Both the position numbers and the translations under genes were made by a program. From Pyxicephalus adspersus (taxonomy: Eukaryota > Chordata > Amphibia > Anura > Pyxicephalidae): DNA of 64,000 bases. The stretch covers positions 94,197,279-94,261,278 of the forward strand of contig NC_092862.1 of the NCBI RefSeq assembly GCF_032062135.1, in the 5' to 3' direction. The notes beneath the pieces were generated by a model. That model saw nothing but the letters and a program-made list of their open reading frames with translations. It was not told the origin of the DNA and did no database searches. This document shows, piece by piece, positions 1 to 10,849 of the stretch. Positions within the stretch are counted from its first letter, which is position 1. Each line of letters begins with the position of its first letter.

Positions 1-2603
1 AAAGGCCAGGGAGTCACATGGCTCAGACCAGGAAGTAACTAGCGGATAGAATTCCAAAGCTGAGCTACTGCTGTTGGCTGCAGAGGAATGTAAGGTGGGT
101 GACAAAGATGAGGGCAAAGATCTCCTGGTCCTTGTTCATTAGTGGTCACCTTTCTCTGAACAGGTGAATGCCATGTATTCAGTTAATGAAGAGAATGCAC
201 CCCCAGATGTCTACTGGTTGTTTTTAAAAGGACATTTACCACTCATTCTGTCTTATGACTGACATAATAGTAACTGACATCTTACTCCAGCTTCTTCCTT
301 GTCTATTTACTCTAAAGGGTCAAGTGCACACTGTCAATCAGAAGACAAGTATACAGTGCTGCAATAGAAAGGGAAGAAAGGTGATCATTTGGGTATTTAC
401 ACGTAGGCATGTAGTTCGATATGTGATTTTGCAGGAAAGAACTTTAATCTCTGATACAGTGAGCAGGTGGTGGAGGAATTAATTTACCTATTAAAATTAG
501 CAGTCTCAAGGAAAGAGTGAAAACAGGAACATGAATGAATCCTTTAAACACATTAAGGGCTTGTTCACATGGACAGTCAATTTGTGAAGTTCTTTATTAG
601 ACCTTGAAAAGGATCATTTTTCAATTGCCTGCTGTGTGGTTTGTAAGCATTGTTTTAGGTGTTTGAATGGCATGTGTGAGATAGAAGTACAAATAAATGG
701 TGTGTTTCCGCTGCCTCCAGTTCCTCCTCTACAGGAGCGGTTTTCAGGCGTTTCAGTAGTCTTGCACAGAACCTGGGGGAGGGTGGGTACAAAAAACAAT
801 AGCCTTGCCTTTGTGTTTTCTTTTCCACACAGAGGCTTCTAAAATGCTTAAAAAACACTTACAAACCTTTTTTGGAGGCATTTGAAAATTGTTTTTATTC
901 AAGTTTATTGACATGGTTGACAAACGCAAGGATGATGAGATGCTCCATAAAGCACATCAGGACTGGCATAAAACAACACCACAACCACAAAACTTGCACA
1001 AAAAGCCTCTACAAATGCTTATGAATCTGTGTTTGAGCATCTACTAAGAAATTACTGAAAAATCATCCTGAGGTTCAGTAGGACATACAAACCAGCAGAA
1101 GGAATAGTTAGTATGATCGAAGGAAAAAACTATCCTAGGTGAAAAACTATCCCTTTTTTCATTAGCAAAACAGAAGTGGATTTTTGAAAATGACTTGCGG
1201 GTAGTGATTTGGTCAACAGTAGTTAAATTAAAAAAAATATACCTGAAATAATTTACATAGATATTTACATGTTCAAAAAGAGGCATAATTTGTCCTTCTC
1301 TGCCATCACTTTTCTATGTTTCACTGGTGGATATGTAAGGAAAATACACACATTATTTATAGACTACTAATGAAAGTACCAGTTCTGGAAATATCAGTTA
1401 AATTTATAGCTGTACAGAGGGATGCAGGAATACTCTGTAAAATATAAGTAGATATATGTCCACACAGGAACAGAGCTCTATTTTAAAACTATTATAATTT
1501 TATGAAGCAAAATGGTGTTGTGTAAGAAGTTGTCATATTCTGTCTAATGTTGAGAAGCAAAATGGCCAGTTCCAGTTTTGTGTGTGTGTGTGAATGCCAA
1601 TGTGCAGTGTTTTGTTTATTATTGTGTGTTGTATTAGGTAAGCGTGTTCATTTTAAAGGGACTGAAATTTTGGACCAGTAGTTAGATTTTGAAAAGTTGC
1701 TCTTTTCTTATTTGTTAAGCTATTTAGCTTGGAATTTAGTAGATTATCCTTGCCTTCCTACATTTTTGCTGTTACATAGATCATTCTCTCATCGCCCACT
1801 TACCCTTCTGATGTGACTTTGTCTTCCTCTGACTTTTTGAATCTTTCATCTGTTATCCAACTATTCATTCTACTTTGATGCTTTGCAGAGAACAAACATT
1901 GTACTTATTCATTCTTTTTTCTTTGTTTTTGTTGCTCTTCTTTGTTTGTTTTGTTGTTTTCTCCAGGAGTCCTTCTTTTGATTTTTTGGGCTATTGCTTT
2001 GTCCCTTATTACATGGGGTCATCAGTTTGTACATTCACAACTTACATTTGTTTCCATTGTCATTTCTCTTGTTTAGCACTACATAGATTATATTCACACC
2101 TGCCATTTAGTACTCATCGTCTTGTGATGACTGTAGATTACTTTATCTGCTACCATCTTGTAAATTGTAAATTATCTATGAATATTTTTGGAAAATGCTT
2201 TATTCCATTGGTATTATGTTTCCTGTTTTCGTTGTTTTATATTGTATGCCATGAACATATACCAATATTTTGTGTTATATCATGGAAGTGGAAGCTTCTG
2301 TCATTATCTTCCATGTTTTCACACTATTTTCCTGTAAGTTATTGTTTGCATTAGCAAGTGTGCAAAAGAATCGTCATACTTTCTTTGCTTCCATTATTAG
2401 TTCTTGTGTTATATTCTCTGTATTCTTTCTCCCCAATCTCTTTCTCTCTGCTTCCTTTTTCTTCATTGCCTCTTTCCCCCCATTGTCCAGGACTTCACAA
2501 TGTTGTAAATTAGGCTAAATTGCAGGCCTAAAAATAATAGTGCCAAAACTGCTATACCTGAGAATTTTGAGAAAACTACACTTTTTAAATTCTTATGGGA
2601 TCC
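1..2603. other. Upstream intergenic DNA, no gene recognised
   Basis: No exon, RNA gene or classifiable repeat is recognised here. The sequence is AT-rich and has scattered short open frames without recognisable protein character. From about 1780 to 2510 the plus strand is strongly pyrimidine (T) rich, which produces a 159-codon open frame at 1875-2354 whose translation is low-complexity F/L/C/S-rich. This is best explained by composition, not by a gene. Confidence 0.5.
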
Positions 2604-2728
2604 TATTATTATTATTATTAATAAACAGGATTTATATAGCGCCAACATATTACGCAGCGCAAATGACAGACTAATACAGACAGTGATACAGGAGGAGAGG
2701 ACCCTGCCCCGAAGAGCTTACAATCTAG
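2604..2728 (-). repeat. Solo 3' tail of SINE/LINE family, reverse orientation
   Basis: On the minus strand this reads AGATTGTAAGCTCTTCGGGG, then GGGTCCTCTCCTCC, then GCGCTGCGTAATATGTTGGC, then GCTATATAAATCC, and ends in (TAA)n. The same tail forms the 3' end of the V-SINE at 5953-6292 and recurs at 17155, 45676, 52245, 53361 and 58830. Tail-only copies of this kind are expected from 5'-truncated insertions of a LINE or SINE sharing the tail. The exact family name is not assigned. Confidence 0.8.
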
Positions 2729-4860
2729 TACCTATAATCTATGATAGCAAAATTAAGAGTGATATGCCAGAACATTTACTGGGGCATACAATTAAAGTAA
2801 AATACCTTTAAAATTTACCTTAATGGTAAATAAGGACTTTTTTTTTTATATTTTGCTCTATTCTTTTTAATAATAAATATTTTTCCTCTATTTTACTGTA
2901 TGTTTTGTACTCCATTAACAATGTTATTTCCCATTCTTTAAAAAAAATGCTAAAAAACAGTGAAATATATTTCAGTTCTGAAAACTATTTCTGGAAACAG
3001 CACAATACCTAAGTTACATCTTTATAATCAAGCTATGTGTCTGGAAAGTAGGGAGAGTTGGCAATAAACATGCCTCAGTACTGGGCTGCTTCTGTTAAGC
3101 AATCATTTGAATCATTTAGTGAATATGGAAAAAAGAGGGAAATCACATTTTCACACATTTGGTTTGTTCAATATTGCAGAGAAAAAGAGCAATAATAATA
3201 ATCAGAGTAACACATTTCAGGTTATGTTGGTGCAGTGGTTTACAGAGAATCACATTTTTGCTCCTGTGCTATCCATTGTGCAAATCTGTCTTTAAAGCAA
3301 CTGTGTTACGTAGAGTAGGATAAAAGTAGAACAAAAAATTCTGAGCAGGCTAGGTTTAATAGCAGAAGACACATAGAGCTATGGAGCCTATTTATCAAGG
3401 GACAACCAGTCTTTTCACCAGAAAATGGCTTTATTGATAAACAAAATGTGCCATTTTGGCCTATTTATAAAAGGTAAAGTTAAAAAGATTGCCTCTCTTC
3501 AACAGAATAACCACTTTTAGAAGATTGCCCCTTTCACAGTTGAAAGATAGAAATTGTCTTATATATAAAATAGTGATTGCTACTTTATAGTTCACCAGAA
3601 AGCTTTTGCTTTAAAAGTGAATAATACTGCAGACCAAGTCTGAGCATCTGACCAGTTATTCTATTCATTGAGCTTCTGACTACCAATTTAGGTTAAGTAA
3701 GGTACAACAATCAACCACTGACCCACCTTAAACTGATTGCAGTTTTATAAATCTGTTGATTTGAAACGTGCCACTCAGAAGAAAAGAACAAAAAAAATAG
3801 GGCTAAATTATAATTACCACTTCTTTATAAATAGACCTCTATGTGTCTTTTGCAATAAAAAACAATTTACCACGCTGATGAGCTTCGAATGTTCTGCTTG
3901 CTGTATATTCTATGTATATTGTAAGCAGGTTATTTGCAGAAAACTGTTATTTGCAATAAAACAAAATTATTTGCATGTTCTCAATTTTTTGCTAGAAATC
4001 CTAGCATAGCTGGCTGCTGGGAATGAATGAACACTAGTGGGCATGCAAGGCAGTTAAGCCATTCCAGCCTGGCCCATCATGATGGCTGAAGAGGACAAGG
4101 TAAAGGTGTCGGTACCAGTGAGGAGAGATAAGTTTAGTTGGGCTTTGAAGTGCAGGAGTGCATCCTGGTCAAGCTGATTAAAATGTCTAAATATGCTGAA
4201 TCTGGAAAAATAACAGGTAAAAATGTTGCTGCCAATGAGAGTGCTTGTGGATTTTACATCAATGGACAGGAGGTTTTACATCAGTGACACATCAAAAAAG
4301 GTATAAAAGAAATCCAACCTGCAATGAGAAGAATGAATACTTTACCTGTTCACCTAAGCTGCCAATCTTCACTTTCATAAAGCTCTCCAGTGGCTGGAAA
4401 GTATTTTGCAGGCATATCACAATGGTGGCCCCTAGTTCTATCAGCCAGACTGCTGGGGCTGGTGTATGCAGGGCTGCCATAAGAAATGTATGGGTCCCAT
4501 ACTAGGTACTTTCTGAGGCCCCCCAATGCCTAAAAGTTGCAGCATTGAAAAAGTCAAGTTTTTTTGATTGGGGTTGCAGTACAGAAGAACCCCTTGTCCA
4601 GCTCTACAGATGGTGGCCCTGGATTTATAGAACTATAGCACACAAGATGCAACCAGTTATCCATGGCAACCACAGTTGGTAACCCCGCCATTGTAGCACC
4701 ACCATACAGCAAAGGCTTGCATTTACAACTTTTTAGACTACTTTGCTCTAAAGACTATCGGTATTCAACTAAGTATTAAAAACAGTGACTTTTTCTTCAG
4801 TATCACTCATTCATTGTATTAGGGGTGCAGCAATATTATGTAAGGTTGTGCTTTCAAATG
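2729..4860. other. Intergenic DNA, no gene recognised
   Basis: No gene is recognised in this AT-rich stretch. The 4080-4710 part is somewhat more GC-rich and has open frames on both strands (for example 4245-4505), but no recognisable protein domain, splice structure or repeat family was identified. Confidence 0.45.
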
Positions 4861-4924
4861 GAGAATGAGGCTGAGGTTTGAGAGCTGGAGAGAGAAGAAT
4901 TAAACAGCTGGAGTAAAAGCTGGA
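4861..4924 (+). repeat. Direct repeat copy 1 of about 65 bp
   Basis: The segment beginning GAGAATGAGGCTGAGG and running through AGAAGAATTAAACAGCTGGA is repeated with only a few differences at 6495-6561, about 1.6 kb downstream in the same orientation. The V-SINE and other repeats lie between the copies. The duplication may be a local segmental event or part of a longer diverged repeat. Confidence 0.7.
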
Positions 4925-4927
4925 CTA

Positions 4928-5325
4928 AACCAAAAAAGAAAATCATATTCACCTTACTCCTGCAGAGTCCCCGATTTCCTGGGTCCCACACCATCCTGTG
5001 ATCCAACTAGGTGCCACCATCTTCTTCCTTCTTTTGGCTGCATCACGCAATCTCGCACGGCGCAGGTGCAAGATTGAGTGACATAGCCTGCCATAAATGT
5101 GAAAAAAGAGTGCCGATCTCACTGCGCATGTGTGACATCTGCATTACCCTAAAAAGGCCCTTATGCATATGCCCGGGATTAGACATGCCCAGAAGGAGCA
5201 GCCAGAAGCCTCCTGAGATGTGTGACGTGAATATCCCAGGAAGCTCTGCACACCCATTGTATTTGTACGGCAGCGGTAAAGACAGAATAAGGAGGCTTCA
5301 CCTTTTTTTTTAATTAAAAAAATTT
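4928..5325. repeat. Probable unclassified interspersed repeat
   Basis: This block has higher GC than its surroundings and many TG/CA positions where CpG would be expected, as in a decayed repeat (for example TCTCGCACGGCGCAGG, then TCACTGCGCATGTGTGAC). It ends at a T-run and AT-rich tract. The look is that of an interspersed amphibian repeat, but no second copy lies in this window, so the assignment rests on impression. The 100-codon frame at 5011-5313 within it is not considered a gene. Confidence 0.35.
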
Positions 5326-5439
5326 AATCCTTTCTGAAACCTAACAGCTTCTTTATATGCGAGTCTCATCTTACCTCTACTGAATATATGCATATTCCCA
5401 ATATCCAAAATACATCTATGGCCAGAAACGTTTATACAC

Positions 5440-5482
5440 ACTGGATTCTCAATACTGAGAATTGGATTCTCAATACTGAGCT
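5440..5482 (+). repeat. Short tandem duplication of about 21 bp
   Basis: TGGATTCTCAATACTGAG occurs twice in immediate succession, separated by AAT. It is a two-copy local duplication with no evident function. Confidence 0.8.
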
Positions 5483-5635
5483 TCTTCAGCAATCCTTCCT
5501 TTACTATCACATCATGGTACATTACCTTGCCACCTCACATAATTATGTTTGGATGAATCTAACGTCCTACTATTTGGAATAATCAGGGCACCTAACAATT
5601 TTTGATCTACAGAAAATAATGGATCTCTTCAAAAT

Positions 5636-5670
5636 CCCCTGAGGAAGCCATTTTGGCGAAACGCGTTGAG
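5636..5670 (+). ncRNA. Hammerhead-ribozyme-like core in a repeat remnant
   Basis: CTGAGGA at 5639-5645 matches the hammerhead box CUGANGA. It is followed by a short GCC/GGC hairpin (loop ATTTT) and then GAAA at 5658-5661, leading into CGCGTTG. Penelope-like retroelements, including amphibian ones, are known to carry hammerhead motifs, so this could be a remnant of such an element. There is an extra A between CTGAGGA and the hairpin, and no clear stem III or cleavage-site strand can be drawn. Catalytic activity is therefore unsupported, and the resemblance may be only formal. Confidence 0.25.
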
Positions 5671-5952
5671 ATGATTGAAACAAACACATTATTAAACAAC
5701 AGGAATTTGTAAATACTTTATTATCATCACGGTCCTGATTGACATTTACTTTGTATGATATTAGTTGAGATTTGTGAGCCAGTGTTATGAACTGTCTATT
5801 GAAATAAGTCAATATTTTTTTTATTCAAACAAGAAAATATTTTCTGTATATTTGTTGCCTAAAAAGCCTCCTTTCTTCGCTCCCTTTCCTGCTTTCCCTT
5901 TGAACTTCTTTTTTTCACTAATGGATATGACACAATTGGCTTGGCAACCATT

Positions 5953-6292
5953 ATGCAGCACGGTGGCTCAGGGGTTAGCACTCTGGCCTTTGCAGCGCTA
6001 GGTCCTAGGTTTGAATCCCAGCCAGGACACTATCTGCATGGAGTTTGCAGGTTCTCCCCGTGTCTGCGTGGGTTTCCTCCGGGTGCTCTGGTTTCCTCCC
6101 ACATCCCAAAAACATGCAGTTAGGTTAATTGGCTTCCCCCTAAATTGACCTAGACTACATTAATGACATATGACTATAGTAGGGACATTAGATTGTGAGC
6201 TCCTTTGAGGGACAGTTAGTGACACAACTCTGGACTCTGTACAGTGCTGCGTAATATGATGGCGCTATATAAATACTGTATAATAATAATAT
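5953..6292 (+). mobile_element. V-SINE retrotransposon, near complete
   Basis: The head is tRNA-derived. An A-box-like TGGCTCAGGGG lies at 5964-5974 and a B-box-like GGTTTGAATCC at 6008-6018, one mismatch from GGTTCGANTCC. The central domain at about 6039-6118 contains GGAGTTTGCAGGTTCTCCCC and GTGGGTTTCCTCCGGGTGCT, the conserved core of the vertebrate V-SINE superfamily (as in zebrafish DANA). The 3' part carries AGATTGTGAGCTCC, GCTGCGTAATATGATGGC and GCTATATAAATACTG, then (TAA)n. The RNA polymerase III boxes are the source promoter of the family; this old copy is probably inactive. Confidence 0.9.
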
Positions 6293-6348
6293 AAGAGCTC
6301 CCCTGGCTATCACTTTCTTTGAGTAAAATAAATAAAAAAATACATAAA

Positions 6349-6420
6349 TTTTACTTTACATACAAGGGGTGTCTGCCCTTTTATGTAAAGTAAAAATGTT
6401 GGTGACAGGTCCGCTTTAAA
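6349..6420. repeat. Hairpin repeat end near upstream border
   Basis: TTTTACTTTACATACAAGGG at about 6349 is the inverted complement of CCCTTTTATGTAAAGTAAAA at 6376-6395, forming a stem of about 20 bp around GTGTCTG. It is followed by GGTGACAGGTCCGCTTTAAA, which looks like a transposon terminus, though no partner terminus was found. A MITE fragment is the likeliest explanation. Confidence 0.45.
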
Positions 6421-6448
6421 TAGCTGGACAGAGCAGAGTTAAACAGTA

Positions 6449-6460
6449 GGGGGGGGGGGG
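6449..6460 (+). repeat. Poly-G tract
   Basis: An uninterrupted run of about 12 G lies within AGTAGG...GTAAAGC. Such a tract can form G-rich structures and is prone to assembly length errors. No function is assigned. Confidence 0.9.
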
Positions 6461-6494
6461 TAAAGCACAGGGGGAGAGGTCTTGCTTTAGGCTT

Positions 6495-6561
6495 GAGAAG
6501 GAGGGCTGAGGCTTGAGAACTGGAAAGAGAAGAATTAAACAGCTGGAGTTAAAGAGCTGGA
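6495..6561 (+). repeat. Direct repeat copy 2 of about 65 bp
   Basis: Reads GAGAAGGAGGGCTGAGGCTT, then AGAAGAATTAAACAGCTGGA, matching 4861-4924 with a handful of substitutions and small indels. It lies just upstream of the presumed GLI3 promoter. A third, shorter echo, AGCTGGACAGAGCAGAGTTA, begins at 6422. Confidence 0.7.
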
Positions 6562-7070
6562 GAGAGAAGACTTAATAATAAGAGAATACCCCCCTCTCAT
6601 CTATCCCCCCCCCACCTAGCTGAGGTGGGAGTGTCCGCACAGTGCTTCAGGACTAAGTGGGAGCTGGAATGCCCGGGAGGAGAGGGGTGGCGCCACACGT
6701 GTGTGTCTCCCTCACTGTGCATGTTCACCAGCGCACACACGGCTCCATTCACTGACACACATTACCGAGCCAGCCACGGGGGATAGACACACACACACAC
6801 ACACCCCTCCTCCTTCTCTACTTCCCACTCTCTCCTCTGTCTTTTCCAACTTATGCCACTCCCTCCCATATCTCTCCCGTCACATTCATTTATTAAGGGA
6901 TGGAGGGGAAACATAAATAAATGAAGGCTAGAAATAATATTGTGCGCGCCAAGCTTAAAGAACCAATCACCTCACAAAAGAGTCCCGAGCAGTCCGCACT
7001 CCCGGGCAGCCGTCCTGCTCATCCCATTGGCTGCATGCAAGCCGCTGTGTAGCCTCAGAGCTGCCACTGG
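6562..7070 (+). promoter_or_regulatory. GLI3: Probable GLI3 promoter region
   Basis: This is the only clearly GC-enriched, non-repeat segment upstream of the first coding exon. It contains a CCAAT box at 6963-6967 and an inverted CCAAT (ATTGG) at 7026-7030, which suggests NF-Y-type sites. It also has GC-rich elements such as GTGCGCGCCA near 6940 and TGGCGCCACACGTG near 6687, and a (CA)n tract at about 6787-6806. No convincing TATA box is visible at the right spacing, as expected for a developmental regulator promoter. Position and a downstream donor-like site support the assignment. No transcript data were available and the start site is not determined. Confidence 0.5.
6787..6806 (+). repeat. 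(CA)n microsatellite in promoter region
   Basis: Approximately ten CA units, followed by a pyrimidine-rich tract (CCCCTCCTCCTTCTC). It lies about 160-180 bp upstream of the first CCAAT box. Confidence 0.85.
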
Positions 7071-7196
7071 CAAGTTAGGGGAGAAGCAACATCTGTAAAA
7101 CTTGGAGAGAAGAAGGAGGAGGGAGGAGAGGAGGACGTGAAGGAAAAGAGGAGAATGCCAGAGTGAGAGAAGCGGAGAAACTTTGCAAGGAAACGT
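7071..7196 (+). other. GLI3: Candidate non-coding exon 1 of GLI3
   Basis: Purine-rich transcript-like sequence (AGAAGGAGGAGGGAGGAG and following) lies downstream of the CCAAT boxes and ends at a strong 5' splice-site motif, GTGAGT, at 7197-7202. Vertebrate GLI3 begins with a non-coding exon spliced to the exon holding the start codon, so an exon of this kind is expected upstream. The 5' limit given is arbitrary because no start site can be read from the sequence. The last exon bases, AAACGT, are not an ideal donor context, so an alternative donor or exon cannot be excluded. Confidence 0.4.
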
Positions 7197-7689
7197 GTGA
7201 GTATGCGCTGCATGTGTCACCGGCCATTGTTACACTTTTCTGGGGTATTTGAGCAATGTCAGTGGTGCTGGTGAGGGTCACAGTGGTATAATGATGGGGG
7301 TATCAGGGGATGGAAAGTATGAGCCTGTAATTGTATAAAGTGTGAGTCTTTGTTTTGCATGGAAGGGCTGAGAGCTGCTGCGATAGCTGGAGAAACAACT
7401 TTAGTGGCTTGCTAACTTTCTGTGCAAACTTTCTGCAAACCTAGATCAGTATGGGACATGTCTGCCTGTGGGGTATTACATGCATCAAGCACATGCTAAG
7501 ACCTCCATTGCACACATACACAGTCATCTAAGTCGAAGTTTAATTTGTGGCGAATTTCTTGTTTTCATTTCGCTAATCTATCTCTGTGTTTTGCTTCAGT
7601 GACACATTTTTATTGTACGCATTCTTATGTATGGTGGTGGATGAGATGGAAACAATGTGCATACATGGAGTGTGAATGTTATCATGCAG

Positions 7690-8230
7690 AATGATCGTTA
7701 TTGAGATTGATACACAAGGCGCCATTGCTAGCAGAGCTGAGATTGACTTGCTATGGCAAGGAGTTTTTTTAGCATCTCTGGGTGCCCGGACAGCTGCCCA
7801 TTCTGCCCTTATAATTGGCCGCTGTATGATCCGCCCAGACGTATCCCATGAACACTAATATGTTCTAGGCGCGCAACTGTAAGTTTGAAGAACAATTAAT
7901 GTGCGGTTACTCATCTCCTGCAGTGCTGCTCCCTCCCCATGTCTAAGGACACAGCTCAACTTCCACTGAGCATTTCTTGGCCGATTATCAAACTGTCCTG
8001 ACTCCCAAACTTAGCTACATGCCAGCCTTGTGCTGGCTGAAACTTTGTATCTATAACACAGTCCTCCCACATCTGGACGCCGGAGGGAGGGAACCCACAT
8101 GCAGCTCCTTTCCTTACTCTCACCAGAAGCTCTTCTCTCTACCAGATTAGTTGACTTTCCAGCTGCTTGGCTGATGTGATTGCAAGCGAACACAAAGAAC
8201 TTTAAAACTTCACCGATATGTCCTTTATGT
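7690..8230. promoter_or_regulatory. Candidate regulatory block just inside intron 1
   Basis: Complex, repeat-free sequence close to the promoter, with relatively high GC and several CpG-bearing motifs (ATTGGCCGCTGTATGATCCG, CCCAGACGTATCCC, GGCGCGCAACTG). It could be a promoter-proximal element. Only composition and position support this. Confidence 0.25.
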
Positions 8231-9109
8231 TAGAGATCTGATCTAAAAGTTTGCCTTCTAAAGTTCTCTTCTACAGATGTTTACATATGTTATAAAATGT
8301 GATCGGTTCCTGTGGTTTACAAAAGGATGTGTTTTTTTTATATACATTTTTGTGCTTTACTAGATTTGTTTTTAGATCCTTACTAAAGAAAGGTTTATTG
8401 AAATATTTTTTGATGGGGTACAGCAGCCAGGCCTTTTCTGCAGGGGGCAAACAAGGACTCTGGGCTAGATGAATCATGCCAGACACTCACTTTCTCCAAG
8501 AGGAGAGAGAAAGGGAAGAGAAAGAGGTAAAGTAAATACACAGAACACCACAAACCAGACTGGATTAACTGATCTACACCTTTTAAATAAATAGCTTGGA
8601 GAGACAGAAAGGGAGTAAAGCGGATGCTGGGGTTTTTGGTGGCATATGTACTTACTCTGTTTACCCACTTGCTCTTTTCAGACTGAAGTGGATAACAAAT
8701 GGAGTTCAGTGTGAGGCTAATAAAACTTAACACAGGCAGAAAGTTTAGCAGCTTTTGTGCAAGGAGGATCAGCATTGATGTCAGAACATGGGATTAGTGA
8801 ATTAGCACAAAATAGCCGATTTACTGTCCTAGTAGTTGGTTTTTAAATATAAATCTCCCTATACATTTTACACCCTTTTCATGAAATATTAAAAGTTGTC
8901 AACTGCAACTTTTTTTGCTGGCATTTTGTCTTTGTGATCCCTTTTTTTTTTATTGAACACTGATCATTAAGTGTTTGAATTGTTAACCATAGTTCAGCAA
9001 TAGCCTAACGGACAGATCCAAAACTGACATGCATTTCAAAAAGTTTGCAATCCCTCTTCAAGTTCCAGAGAACACATAGCAGCCTGGTGTTTGGAGGATA
9101 ATTCTTACA

Positions 9110-9560
9110 ATAGACAATCTTCCAGTTGTGACCTGCCTAGTATTCTTGAAAGGGTTAAAGAAAATTAGCAAACACAATTTAAAGAGGGCGCCAGTCTCTT
9201 TTTTTTTCTCTTTTGCATGGCCAGCCTGTGTAATTGGAAACATGGAATTCATTCATCTTCCAGGATTCATGGTTTTGTTTGCTTATTTGGAGATTAATAA
9301 TTGGAATGTGAACAGCTCTGCCCATGATATTCATTTGCAGGTTTTTCCTAATGTAATTGCTTTATAATTTAGAAAGGTGCCACACTGATTGGCCTTATAA
9401 TTATTTCATTTAGGTGCTTTATTAAAAATTAACAGTGGCCTTGCAGTTTCTAAATTAACACTGCCAAGATTATTTTGATTGAGGGAAGAGGAAACTGGAA
9501 AACCTTTAACATTCTTCCAAAAAAACTAGCATGCAAATGAACTTTAAAAGATGGCTTTAG
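9110..9560. promoter_or_regulatory. Candidate conserved non-coding element, intron 1
   Basis: Dense homeodomain-type cores: TAATTG at about 9231, TAATAATTGG at 9295-9304, and several ATTA/TAAT motifs from 9390 to 9480 in complex sequence such as TTGATTGAGGGAAG. There are no microsatellites or repeat signatures. This texture is typical of vertebrate developmental enhancers, which are abundant in GLI3 introns. Conservation itself was not tested. Confidence 0.4.
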
Positions 9561-10249
9561 GATGAATGTTAGGTTTTTCAATATAGGTAAATTATGTTGA
9601 ACTTGTGTATTTTGGATTTAAACATTTTAGCACTTTGTCCTAAATTCATATTTTTTATGCTGTAATTTGTTGTAACTAATTTTTATTTGCTTATTTGTTT
9701 GTATTAAATTCAATAGCTGATTCAAATATTTGCGTTGAAGGTGAATTGTAAATGTAATTTTTCAACCGCAGAAGTGGGATTCATATAATTTTTTTTTAGC
9801 ATAGTTTTTTTTTTAATTTTTGTTCTTTAACATACATTGCAGTCTGTCTTTAGAGCATATCAAAGTTGATACATATACATTATAATATAAATTGTAACAT
9901 GTATAATGTGTGCAAAAAAAGAGCAAGTCTGCTGCAACTCACTGATAAGAACATGTGCTTTAACATGGTCAGCAAGTCTTTTTACTCAGAATTCTTTATA
10001 TTAGAAGATTGCATGCAAGTAAAAAAGGGTGAAAATGCCAGTGAGTTAGTGTAAAAAATATTTATTGCAATAAACTGATTTTTAGATAATAGAGGTTTTA
10101 CTCAATTTTTCCTAAAGTTGCATTTTAAGATTTTCCAAATCCCTACCTTAGGCAACCTTGTTGGGAAAATAGGTTTGTTTAAGGTAGGATGAAATGCAGA
10201 AAACATATTTAAAACTTATTTTAAAAACTTATTTACAGAAAACATGGTT

Positions 10250-10560
10250 CAGCACCAAAGGGGTTAACACAGTCAATTTTTCCATACTGGCGGCTTTAGT
10301 GATGTCCTGCAGTCCTTGGGGCAGGTTAGCAAGTTGCAGGGCATGTTTTAAACTGGCTAGGTATTGCCTGGCACAGTTTTGTAGGGCTGGAGGGATTAAT
10401 CACTTTCCATGTCAAAAGCAAAAAGAAACTTCAGTGTTTTTCAAGCCCCTACAGTTAATCAGACAGAGGGGTCCTTTTCAGGTTGACTCTCCTGCTGTCA
10501 AGGCCTGCAAGACTTCACCCAAGAGGGTAATACTTCCTCATGTCCATTAAAGCTCTGAAA
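10250..10560. promoter_or_regulatory. Candidate conserved non-coding element, intron 1
   Basis: Repeat-free complex sequence with TAATC/GATTA-type bicoid-like motifs (GGGATTAATCACTTTCC, AGTTAATCAGACAG) and a long stretch of balanced composition. A 118-codon frame overlaps it (10194-10550) but shows no recognisable protein features. A regulatory block is a better reading than a gene. Confidence 0.3.
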
Positions 10561-10849
10561 ATCTAAAAGAAAACAACACAACAATACCCTTTGCCCTTCA
10601 TGCATAAGAATTAGCTTGCTGTGCTTTAAACTAAGATACAATAGAAACAGGGAGGGGGGAGCATAAACCAACAGGGTGCCCAGTATAAACTTTCCCAATA
10701 CTTCTAGCAGCCCTATCATCTCTATACTTTCTACAGGTATTCGAATAGGACGGAGGAAAAAGAAAAAAAAACCTTATGTAGCCTAGCAAGGACTTTCAAT
10801 GAAATTTCACACTTTGATGATTCCCCCCCTTTCTTCTTTTCCTGCGTCT

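Noticed and set aside
1875..2354. 159-codon plus-strand open frame
   Set aside because: The translation is low-complexity F/L/C/S-rich from a T-rich tract, with no domain, splice context or homology recognised.
3380..3480. Possible MITE with CCTATTTATCAAGG and CCTATTTATAAAAGG
   Set aside because: The two motifs are in direct, not inverted, orientation and no second copy was found, so a mobile element is not supported.
5953..6030. tRNA gene (A and B boxes present)
   Set aside because: No cloverleaf is supported, and the boxes belong to the head of a V-SINE with the conserved core and tail following.
10194..10550. 118-codon plus-strand frame
   Set aside because: Begins in an AT-rich repetitive stretch and continues into enhancer-like sequence; no recognisable protein features.
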